DNA of 64,000 nt, taken from positions 124,001 through 188,000 of the forward strand of contig NZ_JACHOV010000004.1 in the NCBI RefSeq assembly GCF_014200045.1. Direction: 5' to 3'. The notes under the pieces were generated by a model, which saw only the letters and a program-made list of their open reading frames with translations, had not been told where the DNA came from and ran no database searches. Shown one piece after another: positions 8,092-14,984 of this stretch. Each line of letters starts with the position of its first letter. Position 1 is the first letter of the stretch. The translations under genes and the position numbers were made by a program. The DNA is from Rhizorhapis suberifaciens (GTDB taxonomy: Bacteria; Pseudomonadota; Alphaproteobacteria; Sphingomonadales; Sphingomonadaceae).

Positions 8092-8754
8092 ATGGTTCCC
8101 CTTTCGTTCGCCGGTCATCAGCTGATCGCCCTGCCCGAGGCTGCCCTGTTCTGGCCGGCGCGGCGAGCACTGCTGTTGGCGGACCTGCATTTTGAGAAGG
8201 CGAGCTGGTACGCCGGCCATGGACAGATGTTGCCGCCCTATGACAGCCTTGCCACCTTGTCCGCTATTGCCACGCTGGCGGAACGGCTGGAGGCACGGGA
8301 GCTTTGGTGCCTGGGCGACAGCTTTCACGATAATGGGGGCACCGGCCGCCTCCCCCATGCGGCGCGGGAGCAACTGGTCGGCCTGACGCAAAGACTGCGC
8401 TGGACCTGGATTACCGGCAATCATGATGCCGCGCCCCAGTCTGGGCTGGGCGGCGATCTGTGTCCCGAGATAGAAGTGGATGGTTTGATATTACGACACG
8501 AGGCCGATCCCTGTGATCCACGCCCCGAACTATCGGGGCATTACCATCCAAAGCTGCGCCTGATGCATCGAGGCAGAAGCCTGTCGCGGCGTTGCTTCAT
8601 CCGATCCGATCGCAAAATCATCCTGCCCGCCTTTGGCGCATTGACGGGAGGATTGGACGCCCGGCATCCCGAAATAGGACGCGCGATAGGGTCTTCGGGA
8701 GAGGCCATCATTGCCCTTACAGACAGGCTGCTGCGCTTCCCATTGGCCGGGTAA
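8092..8754 (+). CDS. pdeM: PdeM-like metallophosphoesterase (ligase-associated DNA damage response endonuclease)
   Basis: A calcineurin-type two-metal phosphoesterase of 220 aa. The metal motifs are in order: LLADLHFEK, CLGDSFHD, ITGNHD and SGHYHPK. The overall pattern fits PdeM, a proposed DNA endonuclease usually encoded beside an Lhr-type helicase and an ATP-dependent DNA ligase. Neither partner is next to it here, so in this genome it is separated or works alone. Other metallophosphoesterase roles cannot be excluded. Confidence 0.82.
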   Translation: MVPLSFAGHQLIALPEAALFWPARRALLLADLHFEKASWYAGHGQMLPPYDSLATLSAIATLAERLEARELWCLGDSFHDNGGTGRLPHAAREQLVGLTQRLRWTWITGNHDAAPQSGLGGDLCPEIEVDGLILRHEADPCDPRPELSGHYHPKLRLMHRGRSLSRRCFIRSDRKIILPAFGALTGGLDARHPEIGRAIGSSGEAIIALTDRLLRFPLAG

Positions 8755-8814
8755 TTTTTACCAAATCTTAACCTTATTCTCCCAAAATTGTACAAAATGG
8801 ACATGCTTATGCTG

Positions 8815-8830
8815 TTGCACAAAGGTTGCA
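8815..8830 (+). promoter_or_regulatory. Possible sigma-54 (-24/-12) promoter element
   Basis: TTGCAC-AAAGG-TTGCA fits the sigma-54 consensus TGGCACR-N4-TTGCW with the right spacing and one mismatch. The mismatch hits one of the two G bases at -24, which are normally conserved, so this may be chance. It would start transcription near 8840, in front of the TonB receptor leader. Confidence 0.25.
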
Positions 8831-8889
8831 GCGGGAAAAATATAGGGAATTCCAAATGCTTCCCAATGGAAAAGGCGGACATATTGGCA

Positions 8890-8931
8890 TTCAATGCAAA
8901 AATAGACCGGTTCAATGCCAAAATGGACCGG
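8890..8931 (+). repeat. Tandem 21-bp direct repeat in the leader of a TonB receptor gene
   Basis: Two adjoining 21-bp units, 8890-8910 and 8911-8931, agree at 19 of 21 positions (core TTCAATGC.AAAAT.GACCGG). The repeat ends 10 nt before the GGAGGG ribosome site of the receptor gene. A period of 21 bp is two DNA turns, as expected for a two-site operator, but it could also act in RNA. Confidence 0.75.
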
Positions 8932-8952
8932 GCACCTTCGGGAGGGACCTTC

Positions 8953-11718
8953 GTGAAAAAAAGTCTTTTGCTACTTTCCGTTGGGCTTACAGCCCTAGCC
9001 TTTCCGGCCCAGGCCCAAGAAACCACTTCCGGCGATACAACGCCGCAAGATGCCGCTGAAACCTACGATCCCAGCGCGATCATCGTGACGGCCACCCGCC
9101 GCGCCAGCCCCTTGAGCGAAGTGCCGATCGCCGTGTCGGCCGTGACAGCGGAATCCATGCAGAACAGCGGCGCCTCCGACATTCGGCAGCTCAACCAACT
9201 GGCCCCATCGCTGCTGGTCTCCTCCAGCGGAACTGAAGCCAATGGATCGGCCCGCATCCGTGGCATCGGCACCGTGGGTGACAACCCTGGGCTGGAAAGC
9301 TCAGTCGCGGTCTTCATCGACGGTGTCTACCGTTCGCGCACGGGCGCGGGCCTTACTGATCTTGGCGAGATCGAACGTGTCGAGGTGCTGCGCGGGCCGC
9401 AAGGCACATTATTCGGTCGCAATACTTCAGCTGGCCTTCTCAATATCGTCAGCAAGGCGCCCTCCTTCACATTCGGCGCCAGTGGTGAAATCACTTATGG
9501 CAATTATGACTATTGGCGGCTTCAGGGGCGTGTAACCGGGCCCATCACTGAATCCATCGCATTAAGCCTCGACGGCGTCTGGTCGAAGCGTGACGGATTC
9601 CTGGACGTGGTGGACGCGTCCGGCGACAAGATTGGCGATACCAACGACCGGGATCGTTACTTCCTGCGCGGCCAGGCGCTATTCGAACCGACCGATGCAT
9701 TGTCAGTCCGTATCATCGGCGATTATACCCATCGTGACGAAAGCTGTTGCGGCGCGGTGTACATCTCCAATCGTGAGGTAATCGACCCCACGCCGGGGGT
9801 TCCGGGAGATTTCGCGCCCAACGGCATCAGCAGGATCGCGACGATATTGGGGACGATCAGCGGGCAGCCGGTGGTAGTCGATCCCTATGACCGCGAGACG
9901 CGGATCACGCCGGGTCGCGAATATGTCAGCAAGCTCAAGGATTGGGGATTGTCCGGTGAGATCAACTATGATTTCGGGACCGCAAAGCTGACCAGCATCA
10001 CCGCCTACCGGGATTACAAGTCGCGGGACTATGGCGATTATGACTATAATCCCGCCGATATTCTTTATCGCGATCCCAATACCTATCGGCAGTTCAAGAC
10101 CTTCACCCAAGAGCTGCGACTCCAGGGTCAGGCCTTCAATGACAAGCTCGACTGGCTGGTCGGCGGCTATTATTCGAACGAAAAGCTGACGCTGGTCGAC
10201 AATATCCGCTTCGGCAACGACTATGGCCTGTTTGCCACCTGCCGCATATTGTCGGCCAGCATCCCAGCGGCCCTGCTCCCCTGCAACAGCCGTACGGCGA
10301 TGAGCGCCGGGGTCATCGATCCCTTCATCACCAATCCGGTGCTGAATGCTGGACTGAAGACCTTGCTCAACATCGGAGCGGGTGGCACCACCGCAGGCGA
10401 CAACGATGCGCGTTACAAGCAGAATAGTGAGAGCATCGCTGCCTTCACACACAATATCGTGCATATCACGGACAAGCTCGATCTGACCCTGGGCCTGCGT
10501 TACACCCATGAGAAGAAGAAGCTCTCGGCGACCTTTGACAATGACAATGCGGCCTGCGCCGCACTTCAGACCCAGCTTCCCGGCGGGCCGAACGATCTGG
10601 TGGATTTTGCAACCAATCCAGCTCTTGTCGGCGCCACTGCTGCCCAATTGGCCGGCGGCATATTGGGCCTGGGATGTCTAGGCAACAGCAGCACAAGCCT
10701 TAATGCGCTAACGCTCAATGACAGCTTTTCGGATAATGAATTGTCCGGCACGGCGGTCCTGTCCTTCAAGCCGACGCGGGGCCTGCTCGTCTATGCAAGC
10801 TATTCGCGGGGGTACAAGGCAGGCGGCTATAATCTGGATCGGTTCGAATTGGGCAATACCGGCCTATCCGGGCTTACCACGTCCCCGGCCACCTATTTCT
10901 TCCCCCGCAGTAGCGCTGATGCCTCCACCCTGCGCTTCGCGGCGGAAAAGGTCGATGCCTTCGAGGTGGGGCTGAAATATAGTTCTCACATGTGGAGCGC
11001 CAACATTGCCGCGTTCCGTCAAGAATTCGATGATTTTCAGCTCAATACCTTCAACGGAACCAGCTTCGTCGTACAGAATATCAACGGGTGCGACGGAACG
11101 CTTTCTTCCGCGCGCACCTGCGCGAAGGACGATGTGGAGGCCGGTCTCGTCAGCCAGGGCATCGAGATCGAGTTGACCGCCTCGCCGGTGCGAAACGTCC
11201 GGCTGAGCGGCGGCCTGACCTACGCCGAAGCAAAGTTCCGTAACCGCCTGGTCGGCAGCAGTGACGGCGTCACGCCACTCGACCCGGCTCTGCTTCTGCT
11301 TCCGGGCAATATAAACAGCAATGCGCCGAAATTCGTAACGACCATGAGTTTTGCCTGGACGCCTGATATCGGTTCCTCCGGGCTTTCAGGGCTCATCTAT
11401 TTCGACGGGCGCATGACCTCTGACTATAACACCGGATCCGACCTGTTCCCGGAAAAGACGCAGGATGGTTACAGCATTTGGAACGCGCGCGTCGGCATTC
11501 GCGGACCAGAGGAACGCTGGGCGGTGGAATTCTGGGGTCAGAACGTCTTCAACACCAAATATACTCAGGTGGGGTTCAACTCACCTCTGCAAGGTAGCGG
11601 ATCGGTCGCGCAGGTCCAAGCCATTGGCGCGCCGAGCTTCGCAGCAGGCACGCAATTATTCTCCGCGTATCTCGCCGAACCGCGCACTTACGGCATCACC
11701 TTGCGTGGCAAATTCTGA
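8953..11718 (+). CDS. TonB-dependent receptor
   Basis: A large outer-membrane receptor of 921 aa. The signal peptide is VKKSLLLLSVGLTALAFPAQAQ, the TonB box region is SAIIVTATRR, and the plug domain includes VEVLRGPQGTLFGRNTSAG. The barrel ends in the family motif GITLRGKF. The GTG at 8953 is preferred because GGAGGG lies 6 nt upstream and the signal peptide starts there; an open frame reaches back to 8788 but would put 55 non-conserved residues, including the tandem repeat, in front. Sphingomonads use many such receptors for sugars, aromatics or metals; the ligand is unknown. It stands alone with its own terminator. Confidence 0.93.
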   Translation: MKKSLLLLSVGLTALAFPAQAQETTSGDTTPQDAAETYDPSAIIVTATRRASPLSEVPIAVSAVTAESMQNSGASDIRQLNQLAPSLLVSSSGTEANGSARIRGIGTVGDNPGLESSVAVFIDGVYRSRTGAGLTDLGEIERVEVLRGPQGTLFGRNTSAGLLNIVSKAPSFTFGASGEITYGNYDYWRLQGRVTGPITESIALSLDGVWSKRDGFLDVVDASGDKIGDTNDRDRYFLRGQALFEPTDALSVRIIGDYTHRDESCCGAVYISNREVIDPTPGVPGDFAPNGISRIATILGTISGQPVVVDPYDRETRITPGREYVSKLKDWGLSGEINYDFGTAKLTSITAYRDYKSRDYGDYDYNPADILYRDPNTYRQFKTFTQELRLQGQAFNDKLDWLVGGYYSNEKLTLVDNIRFGNDYGLFATCRILSASIPAALLPCNSRTAMSAGVIDPFITNPVLNAGLKTLLNIGAGGTTAGDNDARYKQNSESIAAFTHNIVHITDKLDLTLGLRYTHEKKKLSATFDNDNAACAALQTQLPGGPNDLVDFATNPALVGATAAQLAGGILGLGCLGNSSTSLNALTLNDSFSDNELSGTAVLSFKPTRGLLVYASYSRGYKAGGYNLDRFELGNTGLSGLTTSPATYFFPRSSADASTLRFAAEKVDAFEVGLKYSSHMWSANIAAFRQEFDDFQLNTFNGTSFVVQNINGCDGTLSSARTCAKDDVEAGLVSQGIEIELTASPVRNVRLSGGLTYAEAKFRNRLVGSSDGVTPLDPALLLLPGNINSNAPKFVTTMSFAWTPDIGSSGLSGLIYFDGRMTSDYNTGSDLFPEKTQDGYSIWNARVGIRGPEERWAVEFWGQNVFNTKYTQVGFNSPLQGSGSVAQVQAIGAPSFAAGTQLFSAYLAEPRTYGITLRGKF

Positions 11719-11729
11719 GGCTTTTGCTC

Positions 11730-11763
11730 AGCCGTCATCCGCCTTGTAAAAGGGATGACGGCT
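11730..11763 (+). terminator. Stem-loop terminator after the TonB receptor gene
   Basis: AGCCGTCATCC (11730-11740) and GGATGACGGCT (11753-11763) form a perfect 11-bp stem, starting 12 nt after the stop codon. The bases that follow (ATTTCGTT) are only moderately T-rich. Confidence 0.7.
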
Positions 11764-11843
11764 ATTTCGTTGCTCGAATGCAACCAGATTGCCCAATGCA
11801 CGTTTAAGGGAGGCAGGTGCGGTCAAGCGGAACGGTTGGCCCC

Positions 11844-12458
11844 ATGAAACAGCTCGCTATCACCATGTGCGCAGTTTTCGCGCTCCTTAGTACCGATTTG
11901 GCGTCAGCCCAATCTCTGACGCTGCCCGAAGGGATGGGCATTCGCCTCCAGACGCGTCAGGACATCTCTTCCAAAAATGCAAAGGTCGGCGATCCGGTTG
12001 AATTCACCGTGGCCGAACCGGTTAACATCGCCGGAACGACCGCCATTCCGGCCGGATCACCGGCTACAGGTGAGGTCACCCGCGTTCAGGACAATGGCCT
12101 GCTCGGTCGCTCCGGCAAGCTTGAAGTCAAGGTAACCAAAGTCCGCGTCGGCGAAACGGACGTACCCGTTCGTGGACAGCGCAACGTCAAAGGCAAGTCC
12201 GGGACGCTGGGCGCGGTTGGCGCGGGTGTAGTATTCCTGCCGCTAGCAGTCATCGTCAGAGGCCGGGAGGCCAAGATACGCGCCGGTACGACTTTTGAAG
12301 TCTTCGTGGATCAGGATGTCGCGCTTGGGGATGCCAAACCTGTTCTGGGGACCGCCGATCCCGCCGTTAGCGACAGTCCTGCCCTTGCAGATCCCTATCC
12401 CCATCAACAGCCGCCAAAGCCGCTACGCACGATAGATCCCTCAGCGCCCCTGGGATAA
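11844..12458 (+). CDS. Secreted protein of unknown function
   Basis: A protein of 204 aa with a clear signal peptide (MKQLAITMCAVFALLSTDLASAQ). The mature domain is rich in beta strands and resembles families described only as hypothetical, with the pattern GMGIRLQTRQDISSKNAKVG, then VEFTVAEPV and PAGSPATGEVTRV. Repeated Val/Thr strands around residues 30-130 and a Pro-rich tail (HQQPPKPLRTIDPSAP) are visible. An internal hydrophobic stretch (GAVGAGVVFLPLAVIV) could be a second membrane segment. The start at 11844 is chosen because the signal peptide begins there. It has its own transcription unit after the terminator at 11763. Confidence 0.7.
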   Translation: MKQLAITMCAVFALLSTDLASAQSLTLPEGMGIRLQTRQDISSKNAKVGDPVEFTVAEPVNIAGTTAIPAGSPATGEVTRVQDNGLLGRSGKLEVKVTKVRVGETDVPVRGQRNVKGKSGTLGAVGAGVVFLPLAVIVRGREAKIRAGTTFEVFVDQDVALGDAKPVLGTADPAVSDSPALADPYPHQQPPKPLRTIDPSAPLG

Positions 12459-12470
12459 GCGGCCCGCCGG

Positions 12471-12536
12471 TTAAAGCAGTTCCACCGCCATCGCCGTCGC
12501 CTCTCCTCCGCCGATGCAGAGAGAGGCAACGCCTTG
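12471..12536 (-). pseudogene. Thiolase C-terminal remnant
   Basis: On the minus strand these 22 codons read QGVASLCIGGGEATAMAVEL, then L and a stop. This satisfies the whole thiolase active-site signature [AG]-x(4)-C-x-[AG]-x-[AG]-x-[AG], including the catalytic cysteine. Upstream, the frame stays open for some codons but no further thiolase similarity is visible, and dinB begins to be encoded at once. It is therefore the 3' tail of a deleted acetyl-CoA acetyltransferase (phaA/atoB-like) gene. Confidence 0.75.
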
Positions 12537-12580
12537 ACTGACATGTAGTAGATATAGTGGCCCGCATCGAAAGGATTGAG

Positions 12581-13687
12581 CTATTCCAGCGAGAAGGCCA
12601 GTTGTTCGGGATAACCGCCTATGGCTTGCGGTCCTGGAAAGTTCGACAGCGTCACGCCCAGCAGCCTTATTGGCTTTCGCAACGGAAAGAGTTGCCGCAC
12701 CAAATCTTGACTGACCGACAGCAGTTTGGTGCGATTGTTCACCGGCTCAGCCAATGTCCTGCTGCGTGTGATCTGGCGAAAATCGGCATATTTAACTTTA
12801 ACCGTCACCGTTCGGCCGTACATTCCCGCCTTGTGGCACCACTCCCAAACCTCGCCGGCCTGGGCGGCGGTCGCCTCGGAAATCAGCGCTGGATCGACAA
12901 GATCGGTGGCGAAGGTCGTTTCCGACCCCGACGACTTGCGCTCGCGATCCGCCAAAACCGGCCGGTCGTCTTCGCCCCTGGCTATGGCATGATACCATGA
13001 ACCGGATTTGCCGAAATGCTGCTGAAGGAAGGCGAGATCGTGCCGTTGAAGGTCGGAGCCGGTAAAGATACCCAGTGCATGCATCTTGCTCACGGTGCGC
13101 GGACCCACGCCATGAAAGCGGCCTATGTCCAGCTTGGCAATGAAGCTTTCCGCTTGCGCCGGAGTGATGACGAACTGCCCGTCCGGTTTGCGCTGATCAG
13201 AGCCGAGCTTCGCCAGGAACTTGTTGAAGGAAATGCCCGCAGAGGCGGTGAGGCCCGTTTCCTCCCGGATCCGGGCGCGCACCTCCTGCGCCGTCGCGGT
13301 GGCGGAAGGAAGGGCTCGTAAATTGGCCGTGATGTCCATATAGGCCTCATCGAGCGAAAGAGGCTCCACCAATTCCGTATAGTGGGAAAAGATCGCCCGG
13401 ATGTGCCGCGATACCTCACGATAGACATCGAAGCGGGGCGGCACGAACAACAATTCGGGACATTTTCGCAAGGCCGTCGCCGAGGGCATGGCCGACCGCA
13501 CGCCAAAGCGCCGCGCCTCATAGCTGGCGGCCGCGACCACTCCACGGGAGGCAGCATGCCCCACGGCCACAGCCCGACCGCGCAACGACGGGTCATCCCG
13601 CTGCTCGACCGAAGCGAAGAACGCATCCATATCCACATGGATAATCTTGCGAATAGTCGCTTCGCCCACGCGCGTTCCTCGTTCCAT
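12581..13687 (-). CDS. dinB: DNA polymerase IV
   Basis: A Y-family translesion polymerase (368 aa). The catalytic acidic residues are in HVDMDAFFASVEQRD and in SLDEAYMD; the steric-gate phenylalanine region (AFFAS) and the helix-hairpin-helix (FHGVGPRTVSKMHALGI) are present. The C-terminal little-finger domain ends in QLAFSLE, which can serve as the beta-clamp binding motif. ATG 13687 is preferred; GTG 13717 is in frame but would lie only 11 nt from the LexA box. The SOS box just upstream indicates DNA-damage induction. The thiolase remnant lies directly downstream. Confidence 0.93.
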   Translation of the reverse strand: MERGTRVGEATIRKIIHVDMDAFFASVEQRDDPSLRGRAVAVGHAASRGVVAAASYEARRFGVRSAMPSATALRKCPELLFVPPRFDVYREVSRHIRAIFSHYTELVEPLSLDEAYMDITANLRALPSATATAQEVRARIREETGLTASAGISFNKFLAKLGSDQRKPDGQFVITPAQAESFIAKLDIGRFHGVGPRTVSKMHALGIFTGSDLQRHDLAFLQQHFGKSGSWYHAIARGEDDRPVLADRERKSSGSETTFATDLVDPALISEATAAQAGEVWEWCHKAGMYGRTVTVKVKYADFRQITRSRTLAEPVNNRTKLLSVSQDLVRQLFPLRKPIRLLGVTLSNFPGPQAIGGYPEQLAFSLE

Positions 13688-13727
13688 CGGCTGAGGCGGC
13701 AAGGGCCCAACCGCCACATCTCGTCAG

Positions 13728-13742
13728 GAACATAGCAAGAAC
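13728..13742 (-). promoter_or_regulatory. LexA (SOS) box of dinB
   Basis: Minus strand GTTCTTGCTATGTTC is an exact GTTC-N7-GTTC, the direct-repeat LexA operator of alphaproteobacteria. It is 41 nt upstream of the chosen dinB start. Confidence 0.8.
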
Positions 13743-13770
13743 TTTTTGACGCCACCAGATGGTTTGGTTG

Positions 13771-14739
13771 CTAAAGTATGGCCCGTGTAAATTCGGCAGT
13801 GACCGACTGACGCAAATGAATTGCATCAACAAAGTTCTGATCCTTGAACGCGTCCCGCATATCCACGAAGCGCAACCCTGATTTTTTCGCAGTTTTGCCT
13901 ACGGCGTCGTGCAATTGGCCCAGAACCCGTCCCTCTGGATCATAGGTCCTGATCCACTCTGGAGAAACGGGAGTCAGTACGACGTCCATGGCCATATCCC
14001 GTTCCTTGGTGAGCTGGGCCAGATAGGAAAGCGAAGAAAGGCACTTTCTATCAAAGGCCTTCAATTCCCGATAATGCAGGCCCCGTGTTTGACGAGGTTC
14101 CATTGGACCATCGCCAAAGCGGTCGATTACCAACGCCTCAAAATGATTGGGGTCGCTCCGTCGGGCCGCCAAACCCTGGGCATTGCGCAGGAAGGTCACA
14201 GGATCAAAATAGCGCAGATAATAACGCCAGGCGGGCTTGTCACCGAACACATAGCCGTCCGCGTCACTGTAATTCAGTTTGCTGGCTTCCGCCGAACAAT
14301 CCTGGAAATCGACCGGAGAGGCCAGCAGCATCACATGCTCGACGGACGGCAGGCGGCCCAACAGCCATTGCGCCGTCTCAGCGGTTTGAGCCACTGACTG
14401 ACCGCATAATCCGGCATTATAGGGTCGAATGCTGGCGTCCGTCGCCATAGCCGCAGGACTGTTGAAATGCCGCCATGCGACCGACGATCCGATGACTAGC
14501 AGGTTGGGCGATTGCGGTGGCTGCTCCCGCATGATACGCAGTTTTTCGTCAATGCAGATGCTGTTGGACAATTGCGGCGGGGGTAATGCGTTTCGAGAAT
14601 ATAGAAACGCCGCTATCGCTGCCATGGATAGGGCGGTCATGATCCCGCCAGCCAACATCGCCAGCAGGTAGCGGCGCATATAGCGCCGGGGCGCAACGCC
14701 TGGCGCAATGATATCCGATGAACCTACAGGGATGAACAT
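13771..14739 (-). CDS. Membrane-anchored SGNH-like protein of an acyl-export operon
   Basis: A 322-aa protein with one N-terminal membrane helix (about residues 24-47) and an extracytoplasmic SGNH-hydrolase-like domain. The nucleophile block is LVIGSSVAW (Ser85 or Ser86), an Asn/Gly block is PYNAGLCGQS, and the C-terminal catalytic pair is D305-x-x-H308 in VDAIHL. This topology matches DltD and AlgX/AlgJ-like partners of MBOAT acyltransferases. It overlaps the carrier-protein gene by 16 nt and is last in the operon. I infer that it finishes acyl transfer to a surface glycan or edits it. Confidence 0.75.
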   Translation of the reverse strand: MFIPVGSSDIIAPGVAPRRYMRRYLLAMLAGGIMTALSMAAIAAFLYSRNALPPPQLSNSICIDEKLRIMREQPPQSPNLLVIGSSVAWRHFNSPAAMATDASIRPYNAGLCGQSVAQTAETAQWLLGRLPSVEHVMLLASPVDFQDCSAEASKLNYSDADGYVFGDKPAWRYYLRYFDPVTFLRNAQGLAARRSDPNHFEALVIDRFGDGPMEPRQTRGLHYRELKAFDRKCLSSLSYLAQLTKERDMAMDVVLTPVSPEWIRTYDPEGRVLGQLHDAVGKTAKKSGLRFVDMRDAFKDQNFVDAIHLRQSVTAEFTRAIL

Positions 14740-14984
14740 GTCGGGCTCAGCTTTGCTTCGATGAGGAAAATAAATTCCCCTACATTGTGCAGGCTCTCAA
14801 ATTCGGAGGTCAGGAAACGGATGCCGAAACGCTGTTCAGCGGCCACGATCAACGAGATGTGAGACTGACTGTCCCAGCCGGCAACATCCTCGGCACGGGT
14901 CTCCGGGCCGATCACCAGTTCCTCATCGTCAAAAATGTCGCGCATGATTTGGGTGAGAGCATCGTAGATTTCAGCTTCGGTCAT
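14724..14984 (-). CDS. Acyl carrier protein
   Basis: A carrier protein of 86 aa. The phosphopantetheine attachment serine is Ser39 in GWDSQSHISLI, with the usual preceding acidic helix and following helix (VAAEQRFGIRF). It is clearly not the fatty-acid AcpP, which would carry DSLD. Its start codon overlaps the FkbH-like gene stop by 4 nt (ATGA), implying tight coupling, and it should be the acceptor of the group loaded by that enzyme. It must be activated by a phosphopantetheinyl transferase encoded elsewhere. Confidence 0.9.
   Translation of the reverse strand: MTEAEIYDALTQIMRDIFDDEELVIGPETRAEDVAGWDSQSHISLIVAAEQRFGIRFLTSEFESLHNVGEFIFLIEAKLSPTCSSL

Noticed and set aside
8890-8931. CRISPR array
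   Set aside because: Only two adjoining units exist, without spacers and without cas genes.
8788-8952. N-terminal extension of the TonB receptor
   Set aside because: The open frame contains the tandem repeat and no conserved residues; the signal peptide and ribosome site fix the start at 8953.
9703-10647. 314-codon open frame on the minus strand
   Set aside because: It is antisense to the barrel domain of the TonB receptor; no family features.
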